Of a stretch of 40,282 nt of DNA, positions 32,905 through 40,282 are shown one piece after another. Both the position numbers and the translations under genes were made by a program. Source of the stretch: Lachnospiraceae bacterium (GTDB lineage Bacteria > Bacillota > Clostridia > Lachnospirales > Lachnospiraceae). The stretch lies in the NCBI GenBank assembly GCA_949383255.1, contig CASJPF010000033.1, positions 1 through 40,282 of the forward strand, in the 5' to 3' direction. The notes beneath the pieces are model-generated. The model was not told where the DNA came from, did no database searches, and was given only the letters and a program-made list of their open reading frames with translations. How positions within the stretch are numbered: the first letter of the stretch is position 1; every line of letters begins with the position of its first letter.

Positions 32905-35900
32905 CTATATGTCCTTAAGCGCTGTCAAGAATGCTTTTGCAGTCTGATACAGCTCTCCTGTGGAGGCTTTATTTGCGCTCCGATCCTGTCCAAATTTGCT
33001 CAAATCAACGGATTTTGCATGCACTACACTAATCTGTGTCTGCCGTGTTCCATTGCTGCCAAGCTCCTGTTTTACTGCCTGTTCTAACTGTTTTAAAGCC
33101 GTCTTTTCCGACTGATTTTCATACACAATCATTCCTGAAACACGATCTTGTGTGACATCAAATTCCGCTGCTACTCTGCCAAGGCGCTCTGTGTCAAGCG
33201 TCACCGCCACTTTTCCAGTCTGTGATGCATTGTGATAAATCTTTAGATTGACAGAAGTGATCTCACCTTTAATGTTCATGGGAATCTCATAATTTTCTTC
33301 CCTTGCCATATTTCCTGCTAAAGCGAGTCCTTTGTACAAAGCTTTTGCAGCCTTGAGGTCAATCTGCGCGTTTCCGCTATCATAAATCATATGTTCGACC
33401 GCTTTGTTTGCCTCACGAATAATTTCCTGATAAGATGCCGACGCCTGCCCTGCCTCTGTCATATGTTCTACAAAATTATCTGCCTGTCTTAACACATCAT
33501 TTTCAATCTGCTCTGTATCCGCCGTGTCGTTGGTCTCTTCTGCGTCCAATGTTGTTTCAGGATTTTTATTTATCACTTGACGAAACAGTGAACCGCGCTC
33601 AAAGAGGAGCATAGACGCTGCCTGAATATTGTCAATACTAATAGGCTGACCATATGCAATTAACGCATCAATCACCTGCTCATCAATCTGTTCCACTGTC
33701 TGCATATCTTTCCGAAATTCCTTGTGATTGTCTTCCCGCTCTTGTGCCGCCTGCACACTATTTTCTGACACGCGTGTCATTTTTATAGTGTCTGCAAACT
33801 GCTCAATTGTTGTATTGCCTGTGATTTCTTTAGACTTTAACGCATTGTAATCCGTTTTGTCTGCAAGCACATCATTAATTTCTCCAGAAAGTCTTGCATA
33901 ATATTTTTCCTGTGTACTCTGACCTGCATTCTGCCCGTTAGTTCCATTGTCCGCAGTACTCTGATAACCTGCATTTATTTGCGCGTCAATGGCCTTGCCC
34001 TTTATAATTAGATTCTCTAGCCCGCCAAAACCATCATCCACGTGGACATCCATATTTTTTCCAGATGCAGTCCGTACTGCCGAGAGCATATTTTTAAAAT
34101 TCATCTGCGCGCCTGACGCGACAAGACTTCCAATCACAGCACCGTCCGATTTCTCAATCTGACGGAACATGCGGTAGATTCCAATGTATGCCTCGCGCTC
34201 CTCCGCGCTAATACTGCCTGCCCTGTCAAGTCGCTGCAAAAATTTAGAATATTTTTCTGCGTCCGCCGCCGGCTCTGCATCTCTGTTATCCAAATATGCT
34301 TCTAGTTCCTCCATTGTCATTTCCAATGGATTTTTCTGTTCCCGTATCATCTGAAGCGTTACTGCTGGAGTCATTCTGCCAATCACGCCAGTCACCTGAC
34401 TGTCTGCCTCCTTGACAGCATTCACATTATCATTGTTAATGGCCATTCGATTATAACCAAGAATCCGAACTGCCCGTCGATTCTCCTCATTTGTCTCCAA
34501 TCCCAAATCAGAGAGAATATCATCTATATTTCGGAACGCCTTGCTAATCTTATCGCCCAAATCCTTCCGTGGTTCTGTCATCAGCGTTTCATACGCAACG
34601 GAAGCTTTTTCCTGCTGGCTTGGATTCTGTTGATTCTGTCCACTAAACTGATTTTGAAGTTCTTTCCCTGCCTCATGAATGTGCAACAGTGTGCTTCCAG
34701 ATATCTTTGACAGTAATTTTCCAAGAACCGCCGCTGGCATATCTGCCAGCTCTTTTGTTGTCTCTAATGTCTCTTCAAATAATAATGCACGTTGTGTATT
34801 TTCCTCTGTGTTCTCCCCCTGAAAAAGAACTGCCTTCATACGCTCTTCCGCTGCCTTTAGCGCCTCTACCAACTTTGACAATTCTGTTGTGTCAACAGAA
34901 ATTCCAGCCTTTAAAAGATGTCTGTTTGCCTCCTCCGTCATAATAAGGCGGATTTCTTCAAGCTGTCTTCTTGCCTGCATTTCTTTTAATTCTGTTTCAG
35001 AAGGAAGATTTGTAGCGTCTGTAATGTCCTCCTCTGTTTCTGTCTCAAAATCAACTTGACTGTCAATCTGTTTCTGTGCTTCTGTCAGATTCTTAAGATT
35101 CATTTCCTTTCCAGACACAGCCGTCTTATGCACAGCCGCATCTGTAATCTGGTCTGTCTGTTCCTTTATCTCATGTGCGCAGACCGCAATTGACTCCTCG
35201 CCCGTCATATGTGCCTCTTCCGGCGCCTTTCCATTCTCCATAGCAGTGATACACAAGTCTGCAATATCATTTTGTTCCATTGGAAGCGAAAGATTTTTTA
35301 ATGCTGTCAATTTTTCAAGGTTCTGTGCAGTCAACTCAATCCCAGATGCTACCAGCCACTTTGCATTTTCTACTGCCTGTGCCTTTGCGTCTGCATCGGT
35401 ATCCAATCCTGCCTCCTGCACTACCGTTTCTATACTTCCCTTTAAGTTCTCCCAGTTGATGCTGTCTGCTTTCTTTGCATAATATTTTCCATAGTTTCCT
35501 GGCCCCTCACTGTAATAGCCCTGAGACTGCTGGATATTTCCTGCGCTGGAATACTGTGCTTTATACAGATTCTCTATTGTGGGCGCCTTCCCATTCACAA
35601 TTAAGTATTTCATTGCATCCTCTGTCAGCCCATCAATGCTGTCCGCCTTCAGAACTGCTCCGACAAGCTCTGCAATATTCTCATTAGTAACAGGCATATC
35701 GCTTTTCTGTAATGCATCAGAAAGTTTTCCCACTAATTTATTAATCAGAGCACCAGCGTCTGCTCTGCTTCCCACAATCTGCTCAACTGTTTCTAAGTCC
35801 AAATCATCATTGTATCCTGCTACTTCCACTCCTGCCTGCGCCAGTGTTACCTTAATCTTATCTACAAGGGTGACATATGTCTCTACATCAACGCTTCCTG

Positions 35901-36204
35901 GCGTAAAACCTTCCTCCTGCATCTTCTGCAAGTCTTCCTCGGAAACGCAACTGGACATCACTATCATAAAGTCTTTTTTGGATTGCGTATTTGCATTGGC
36001 TGCCTGCTGCATAATATCATCTGTAGTCATTCCATGACTTCCATATGCTTCGTTATCCATAACTTTATCAGCGATGCCCAGTGTATATCCGCTCCTAGAT
36101 ACCTTTCCCGTATCTGTTGCGGCTGGTTTATATGTAGTTGTTGTAGTTGATTCGGTATTTACTGACACAGAAGGAGTATAATTTGTGTCAACAGTAAAAT
36201 TCAT
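32905..36204 (-). CDS. DUF6240 protein with FliK-like C-terminal region
   Basis: About 1099 residues, with ATG at 36202-36204 (an ATG two codons earlier is less well placed relative to AGGGA). The protein is almost all helical and hydrophilic, with many repeated segments of the form ENLKGLT..M.KYLI / TAENIE that resemble DUF6240 proteins of Lachnospiraceae. Near the C-terminus, the region VNLKIYHNASQTGKVAVTLD with LGRV and the following VSGMIVYEN strand resembles the FliK hook-length C-terminal domain. Lying first in an operon with flagellin and FliS, it probably acts in flagellar assembly; the precise role is unknown. Confidence 0.75.
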   Translation of the reverse strand: MNFTVDTNYTPSVSVNTESTTTTTYKPAATDTGKVSRSGYTLGIADKVMDNEAYGSHGMTTDDIMQQAANANTQSKKDFMIVMSSCVSEEDLQKMQEEGFTPGSVDVETYVTLVDKIKVTLAQAGVEVAGYNDDLDLETVEQIVGSRADAGALINKLVGKLSDALQKSDMPVTNENIAELVGAVLKADSIDGLTEDAMKYLIVNGKAPTIENLYKAQYSSAGNIQQSQGYYSEGPGNYGKYYAKKADSINWENLKGSIETVVQEAGLDTDADAKAQAVENAKWLVASGIELTAQNLEKLTALKNLSLPMEQNDIADLCITAMENGKAPEEAHMTGEESIAVCAHEIKEQTDQITDAAVHKTAVSGKEMNLKNLTEAQKQIDSQVDFETETEEDITDATNLPSETELKEMQARRQLEEIRLIMTEEANRHLLKAGISVDTTELSKLVEALKAAEERMKAVLFQGENTEENTQRALLFEETLETTKELADMPAAVLGKLLSKISGSTLLHIHEAGKELQNQFSGQNQQNPSQQEKASVAYETLMTEPRKDLGDKISKAFRNIDDILSDLGLETNEENRRAVRILGYNRMAINNDNVNAVKEADSQVTGVIGRMTPAVTLQMIREQKNPLEMTMEELEAYLDNRDAEPAADAEKYSKFLQRLDRAGSISAEEREAYIGIYRMFRQIEKSDGAVIGSLVASGAQMNFKNMLSAVRTASGKNMDVHVDDGFGGLENLIIKGKAIDAQINAGYQSTADNGTNGQNAGQSTQEKYYARLSGEINDVLADKTDYNALKSKEITGNTTIEQFADTIKMTRVSENSVQAAQEREDNHKEFRKDMQTVEQIDEQVIDALIAYGQPISIDNIQAASMLLFERGSLFRQVINKNPETTLDAEETNDTADTEQIENDVLRQADNFVEHMTEAGQASASYQEIIREANKAVEHMIYDSGNAQIDLKAAKALYKGLALAGNMAREENYEIPMNIKGEITSVNLKIYHNASQTGKVAVTLDTERLGRVAAEFDVTQDRVSGMIVYENQSEKTALKQLEQAVKQELGSNGTRQTQISVVHAKSVDLSKFGQDRSANKASTGELYQTAKAFLTALKDI

Positions 36205-36242
36205 ACACATTCCCTACTCTTTCTGTCAGTCCTATTGATTAC

Positions 36243-36369
36243 GTGCCAGATTGGCACAGTCTTTTTTCTTATACTATATCTTATCAGAAGTTGCCCTTTA
36301 CTTCTGATAAAAGGCGCTGTTCTTTGCGCCGTAAATCGACTATAAGAAGCTGTTCTTGCTTCTTATAGT
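36243..36369 (-). promoter_or_regulatory. Structured leader: four hairpins, three with a shared loop
   Basis: Four perfect stems occur in a row upstream of the DUF6240-flagellin-FliS unit. In minus-strand order they are: 36369-36339 (12 bp, loop AAGAACA), 36330-36313 (5 bp, loop AAAGAACA), 36309-36282 (10 bp, loop AAAGGGCA) and 36257-36243 (6 bp, loop 3 nt). The stems differ completely in sequence while the first three loops agree as AARRRCA-like. None has a T-tract directly after it on the minus strand, so plain termination of the MATE transcript is not a good explanation. Confidence 0.6.
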
Positions 36370-36371
36370 AT

Positions 36372-36398
36372 ATGTCGGAATATTCTACAAAAAACTTA
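36372..36398 (-). promoter_or_regulatory. Candidate sigma-28 (SigD/FliA) promoter
   Basis: On the minus strand TAAG (36395-36398), a 15-bp spacer, then TCCGACAT (36372-36379). The Bacillus SigD consensus is TAAA, 15 bp, GCCGATAT. It lies between the MATE stop and the DUF6240-flagellin-FliS unit, where a flagellar late promoter is expected. The predicted start, about 36365, would fall in the first leader hairpin. Confidence 0.55.
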
Positions 36399-36419
36399 AG
36401 AGCATTCCGCGCAAGATTT

Positions 36420-37766
36420 TTATGAGATTCCTTTAAATTCCCACTTTCCTTTATGATAGCGTATCATAGTAACAATGCTCGTCAGCGCCCATGTAAGTCC
36501 CGTTGTAAGAAAGATTCCCCAGACGCCTATAAATGGAATTTTTGTGAGCGGAACCGCAAAACCGACACGCCCAACCACTTCCATCAGCCCATTAATCATA
36601 GCAAATGCCGCATCGCCAGCACCGTTTAACACGCTTCTTGCCACATAAATCATGCCTAAGAAAAAATAAAACCAACTTGTAATAGATAGTCCTTTTGCAC
36701 CAATGCCAATTACTTCTGGCTCTGTCACAAACACACCTACAATCTGTTCTCCTAGAAGCTGACATGGGATAAGCATCACAATACTAAACACAATTACACT
36801 GCGCACAGCAGCGCGATAGCCCTGTTTTACACGGTCAATTTTTCCAGCGCCAATATTCTGTCCTGTATAGGTTGTAATTGCTGCTCCAAGCGAGTTGTAT
36901 GGCTGCTGCACAAGCTGTTCAATCCGCCCAAGCGCTGTGTTGGCTGCCACTACATTCTCACCAAATCCGTTGACCACCTTCTGCAAAAAGATACAGGAAA
37001 ATGCAATGAGAGCATTCTGTAATGCAATGGGAAGCCCTAATGTAAAACAACGTGAAATAATATCTTTTCGCACAGAACGGTTTTCTTTTTTAATATGAAA
37101 ATACGGAATCTTGTACAATGCATATGCAAATGCTCCGGCAGCGGCAGTAAGCTGTGCAATGACTGTGGCAAGTGCCACGCCAAACACAGACCAATGAAAT
37201 ACAATAACAAATAAAAGGTCCAACCCTATATTAATAAAACATGCAATGACCATAAAATACAATGGTGTTTTGGAATCTCCCAGCGCACGCAGCACAGAAG
37301 CCACGCCATTGTATGCCGCAATAGCAAGTATGCCTGCACAGGATACACGCATATAAATCACCGCATCTTCAAGAATAATCTCTGGCGTATCAAGTGATAT
37401 TAGCACCCATCGTGCCATAACGATACCACTCAATCCCATTAGCACAGAAACTGCCACTAAAAGATACAAACCATTGATAATACTTTTCTCCACCATGTCC
37501 ATTCGGTCTGCTCCAAAGTACTGTGATACAACAACACCCACACCCGCTGCAATGCCAAAACTCATCGCAAAAAACAGGAAGTTCAAAGACCCCGTTGCAC
37601 CTACAGCCGCCAGCGCATTGGAACCTACAAACCGTCCTACCACAATAGAGTCCACCATATTATAAAATTGTTGAAACAAATTTCCAATCAACATTGGAAT
37701 TGTAAATTTTAGAAGAAGCATGGATGGACTTCCTTCTGTCATACTAAAAACTGCTTTCTTTTCCAT
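36420..37766 (-). CDS. MATE-family efflux transporter
   Basis: A 448-residue membrane protein with about 12 TM helices and the MatE domain repeated twice. The N-terminal SMLLLKFTIPMLIGNLFQQFYNMVDSIVVG segment and the QQPYNSLGAAITTYTGQNIGAG segment at the start of the second half are characteristic. It exports drugs or metabolites using a cation gradient. It stands alone on the minus strand and shows no link to the flagellar operon, which begins after its stop. Confidence 0.92.
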   Translation of the reverse strand: MEKKAVFSMTEGSPSMLLLKFTIPMLIGNLFQQFYNMVDSIVVGRFVGSNALAAVGATGSLNFLFFAMSFGIAAGVGVVVSQYFGADRMDMVEKSIINGLYLLVAVSVLMGLSGIVMARWVLISLDTPEIILEDAVIYMRVSCAGILAIAAYNGVASVLRALGDSKTPLYFMVIACFINIGLDLLFVIVFHWSVFGVALATVIAQLTAAAGAFAYALYKIPYFHIKKENRSVRKDIISRCFTLGLPIALQNALIAFSCIFLQKVVNGFGENVVAANTALGRIEQLVQQPYNSLGAAITTYTGQNIGAGKIDRVKQGYRAAVRSVIVFSIVMLIPCQLLGEQIVGVFVTEPEVIGIGAKGLSITSWFYFFLGMIYVARSVLNGAGDAAFAMINGLMEVVGRVGFAVPLTKIPFIGVWGIFLTTGLTWALTSIVTMIRYHKGKWEFKGIS

Positions 37767-38020
37767 AATATTACCCTCTGATTCTATTTGTTTTTGTCTC
37801 GAAATGTTATCATAGCACGATTACAGAATAAATCAATGGGGTGTTTAAAAATAATTTGTTTTTTTATAGAGCGAACTTTTTAATAACTCAAACTTCGCAC
37901 TTGAATAAGTGCTTGTATGCCTTGAAAATTCAATAATTTCTGGCAAAAATATAGCATGAAACCTACTGGTTTTGGTATAATTGAGTTGCAAAAACAATTA
38001 CAAACCGGAGGACTCATGCT
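37767..38020. other. AT-rich gap with the left part of an IS element
   Basis: The left end of this gap is the MATE upstream region. The right end holds CGGAGG (38003-38008), the ribosome-binding site for the truncated transposase at 38021. I could not place the IS terminal inverted repeat with confidence. Confidence 0.4.
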
Positions 38021-38218
38021 ATGAATAAAAGTATAACACAAGACATCCAGAATGAAAAGCAGGTATCTGAATCTATTAAGAGGTTTTTTCACAGGTTTCA
38101 TGTTTCTTCCGCATTAAAGCAGTCTAATGCCTATAAAAAGAAAGGTATTCCTGTTATTGAGGTATTCCAGTATCTATTTCTTCTGATATTTTCCAACAGG
38201 AGCATGTACAGGACTTAA
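38021..38218 (+). pseudogene. IS4-like transposase, N-terminal fragment
   Basis: The first 65 residues (starting MNKSITQDIQNEKQV and ending SNRSMYRT) look like the N-terminus of an IS4-type DDE transposase. The frame then meets a stop where the DNA switches to an unrelated IS3 element, so the catalytic domain is absent. Family assignment is from the shape of the N-terminus and moderate. Confidence 0.6.
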
Positions 38219-38909
38219 CGTTTCAAATGCGTATGCACATAAATGCTGTAAAATTGCAGGCATAAAAAGCAAGTCAAAGCATTACCGATATAAAAAACCG
38301 GGCGAACCGCGAAAAGTGTATCCGAACCTTATCGTGGCGGGGCTGAAAATTAATGGGCCGATACAGTGCATTGTGAGTGATATGACAGCATTCCGGTTAA
38401 AGGGCGTATATTATGAGCTGACATTATACATGGATGTGTGGAACAACGAAATCCTGAGCCATTCACTGTGAGCAAAGCGCGGAGACCGCATGACGTATAT
38501 CAGCGGTTTGAACGACCTTATAGAGCTTAAGAAACAATATCCGGAATATAAAATGGTCCTGCATTCGGATCAGGGATCCGTATATGCATCCAAAAACTAT
38601 AATAAACTGCTTGGACCCTGCGGCATTATACATTCCATGTCACGTGCCGGAACACCTACAGACAATGCGGCAATGGAATCGATCAACGGATGGATAAAAT
38701 CAGAGCTGTTCACGGATTTTCATCTGCAGGGTGAAAATATCGAAGAAGAAATGGCTGCGTATATAAAATTTTTCAATGAGGAACGGCCAGCATACTCTCT
38801 GGGATATTTAACACCAAGGCAGTATAGGGAAACATATGCGGCTGTAAAATAATAAAGATTGTATGTCAAAAAATACAATTTAAGTGTCCAATTTTTGTTG
38901 ACCAGTGCA
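38217..38909 (+). pseudogene. IS3-family orfB remnant with internal stop and right terminal repeat
   Basis: From about 38217 one frame reads as the C-terminal part of an IS3 OrfB (integrase core). It carries the DDE motif: Asp in IVSDMTAFRLKG, Asp in LHSDQGSVY and Glu in MESINGWIKSEL. A TGA at 38469-38471 interrupts HSLSAKRGDRM-type sequence in place of a serine codon. The frame ends at 38852. The right inverted terminal repeat TGTCCAATTTTTGTTGACCA, then GTGCA, ends at 38909, inside the parA remnant. The left half, with orfA, is missing. The element is inactive. Confidence 0.82.
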
Positions 38910-39472
38910 AATCTGCCGCTTTACCTTACCAACCGTCTTAATAAGCTGCTGCAATCCTTTAAAGGGCAGATACGCCGCCTGAACGGGTATCAAAATACTG
39001 TCGGCACAGGCAAGGGCATTTATGGTTATCATTCCAAGCGAGGGCATACAGTCTATCAATATATAATCGTAATCCTCCCACACCATCTCTATGTACGACC
39101 TCAATACCGTTTCCCGGCTCATGACATTCACAAGGGAAACCTCCAAGCCTGACAGCTCAATGTTACTCGGTATAAGGTCTATTCCCTCCTCATGATGCAG
39201 ATACCCTCTGTCGGCTTTATTTCCATGCCATTTATGGCATTATCATTGATTAGATTACCCATAATTGTTGCAAGCGTAACTTCCAATGTATCCGGCTCTG
39301 TATAACCAAGACTTGCTGTAAGGCTTCCCTGTGCGTCTGCATCTATTAAAAGTACCTTTTTTCCATGTTTTGCAAGCCCTATGCCTAAATTACCTGTTGT
39401 GGTGGTCTTGCCGACTCCGCCTTTCTGATTTGCGACTGCGATTACATGACAATCCCTGATTGCTTTACACAT
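38910..39472 (-). pseudogene. ParA/Soj-type ATPase of a mobile element, frameshifted and truncated
   Basis: The N-terminal part (39472-39179) has the ParA start ending in [19 protein letters not shown] and the [13 protein letters not shown] segment. Near 39199 a 1-nt deletion breaks the frame. The shifted frame continues with [21 protein letters not shown] and the ATPase motif YDYILIDCMPSLGMITINAL. The expected frame around the break would read [11 protein letters not shown]. The IS3 right end then replaces the C-terminus after residues KVKRQI. ParA proteins of this type belong to integrative and conjugative elements or plasmids, so this region is the remains of one. Confidence 0.8.
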
Positions 39473-39490
39473 AACTTTTATCCTCCTGAT

Positions 39491-39667
39491 TTACTGAACT
39501 TTTTGTGTTGTTCTTTCTACCTTTGCATACATTCTGTAATATCTGTTTGTCCCTTTATTGGCGTAAGGCTCGGAAATTTGCAAAACATTAACCTTCTTAT
39601 TCCTTTTGAGAATCCTGCTGAACCACTTAATATCATTCTTAGTTCCCATAAGTCTGATTTTTAACAC
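39491..39667 (-). CDS. DUF3970-like small protein
   Basis: A 58-codon gene with a GTG start at 39665-39667 and a strong GGGAGGGTG site. The protein begins VLKIRLMGTKNDIKWFSRIL and carries the segment SEPYANKGTNRYYRMYAKV, which resembles the DUF3970 family of small proteins. It lies 18 bp before parA on the same strand, with the parA ribosome-binding site AGGAGG in the gap. Intact frame. Function unknown; it is common next to parA in mobile elements. Confidence 0.65.
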   Translation of the reverse strand: MLKIRLMGTKNDIKWFSRILKRNKKVNVLQISEPYANKGTNRYYRMYAKVERTTQKVQ

Positions 39668-39714
39668 TTCACCCTCCCGCCTGCTTCTATAGCAATATTC
39701 CGGATAATGGACTT

Positions 39715-40200
39715 TTACTGCCTGCCAGAAGTATCAATCCAACTTGTTGGATTTGCATACCCACAGCAGAATAAGTCCTCCACCGTATACTGCCTGCACT
39801 CCGTCAACTGTTCTTCTGCATCATCATAATCGTACACACTCGGCGTACCATTGTTGTAAAAATTGAATGCCATACTGACGACCTTTGCACTTCTGCTTGT
39901 AATCCAACCATCATGTAAGGCAATCATCAGATTGCCTTTACATTCCGCTTTGACACGTCCTGATTTAAAGTCACAAATTGCCTTAATATTTTTTCTTGTT
40001 TCTGTATTCTCCAAGAATTGCAAAGCAATTCTTTGCCATAACACCAATACTGCATGATAGACATCTCCATATCTGCACTTTGTCAGATATGGAAGAAAGA
40101 ATCTTTTGTGTTCTTCATCTCTAGAAGTTACATTTTCTGCAATCTGTTCTGCGGACTGAAACTGTCCATTCTTTGCACTTAACGCTGTGTTATTTGTCAT
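39715..40200 (-). CDS. DUF6075-like protein of a mobile element
   Basis: About 161 residues from the ATG at 40198-40200, chosen for the AAAGGAG site; the frame itself runs on to 40260. The middle has a RFFLPYLTKCRYGDVYHAVL helix pair, then a segment SAKVVSMAFNFYN and a C-terminal YTVEDLFCCGYANP. These resemble DUF6075 proteins as I recall them from conjugative elements in Clostridia. No catalytic motif is evident. It probably belongs to the same remnant element as parA. Confidence 0.5.
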   Translation of the reverse strand: MTNNTALSAKNGQFQSAEQIAENVTSRDEEHKRFFLPYLTKCRYGDVYHAVLVLWQRIALQFLENTETRKNIKAICDFKSGRVKAECKGNLMIALHDGWITSRSAKVVSMAFNFYNNGTPSVYDYDDAEEQLTECRQYTVEDLFCCGYANPTSWIDTSGRQ

Positions 40201-40250
40201 AATTCGACTCCTTTCATATCTTGTTTTCAATAGTCGTTTGCGAAACGCCA

Positions 40251-40278
40251 GAACCCGCATAAATACGGGATTCTTTTT
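40251..40278 (+). terminator. Hairpin with T-tract at the right edge
   Basis: GAACCCG and CGGGATTC pair around an 8-nt loop (40251-40273, one bulged T), followed by TTTTT on the plus strand. No plus-strand gene leads into it here. It may also act on the minus strand for a gene beyond the window. Confidence 0.45.
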
Positions 40279-40282
40279 GTTA

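Noticed and set aside
37880..38101. 73-codon minus-strand frame opposite the IS4-like fragment
   Set aside because: It is antisense to a recognisable transposase N-terminus and has no signals of its own.
38880..39146. 88-codon minus-strand frame that looks like a separate ParA-like gene
   Set aside because: It is the C-terminal part of the frameshifted parA, and its last residues are read from the IS3 terminal repeat.
1..40282. CRISPR array, tRNA or rRNA genes
   Set aside because: I saw no regularly spaced direct repeats and no cloverleaf or rRNA-like sequence on either strand; a tool search was not possible.

Overview
The window looks like chromosome from a low-GC, flagellated Clostridia member, most likely Lachnospiraceae. 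The reasons are the AT-rich sequence, Gram-positive style surface genes, a DUF6240-flagellin-FliS unit, a Gram-positive Tad/Flp cluster with DUF5702 and DUF6382 proteins, and a BlaI/BlaR1-class D beta-lactamase locus. Family assignments are from sequence reading only, with no database search.

Layout. (1) 1-6835, minus strand: ABC exporter, OmpR-type regulator, sensor kinase, ABC ATPase, FtsX-type permease, then a gene cut by the left edge. This reads as a peptide-export or peptide-stress module. (2) 6836-7669: intergenic DNA with a foldback MITE, a small unknown ORF with a terminator, and a clear blaI promoter/operator. (3) 7670-13820: blaI-blaR1 on plus, facing a class D beta-lactamase lipoprotein and a large class B PBP on minus. 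Three matching dyads (7635-7650, 14040-14061, 14155-14176) tie both units into one BlaI regulon. (4) 13881-14990: non-coding, holding the pbp promoter and several foldback elements. (5) 14991-19517: a large secreted glucosaminidase-like repeat protein.

(6) 19504-29756, minus strand: an eleven-gene Tad/Flp pilus cluster. In transcription order it is prepilin peptidase, TadZ, TadA, TadB, [MITE remnant], TadC, tiny Flp pilin, DUF5702 protein, TadE-like protein with a Cys-rich tail, second prepilin peptidase, TadE-like protein, and DUF6382/FHA protein. (7) 30113-30433: small DUF2508-like gene. (8) 30565-36204, minus: DUF6240/FliK-like protein, flagellin and FliS, behind a candidate sigma-28 promoter and a leader with hairpins that share a loop sequence. 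(9) 36420-37766: MATE transporter. (10) 38021-40200: debris of a mobile element. It has an IS4-like fragment fused to an IS3 orfB pseudogene, a ParA gene broken by a frameshift and by the IS3 end, a small DUF3970-like gene and a DUF6075-like gene.

The most interesting signals are the leader hairpins with different stems and a shared loop (36243-36369), the operator set of the bla regulon, and the dispersed palindromic elements (three copies of a TTA/TAA-targeting MITE and two copies of a post-stop hairpin).
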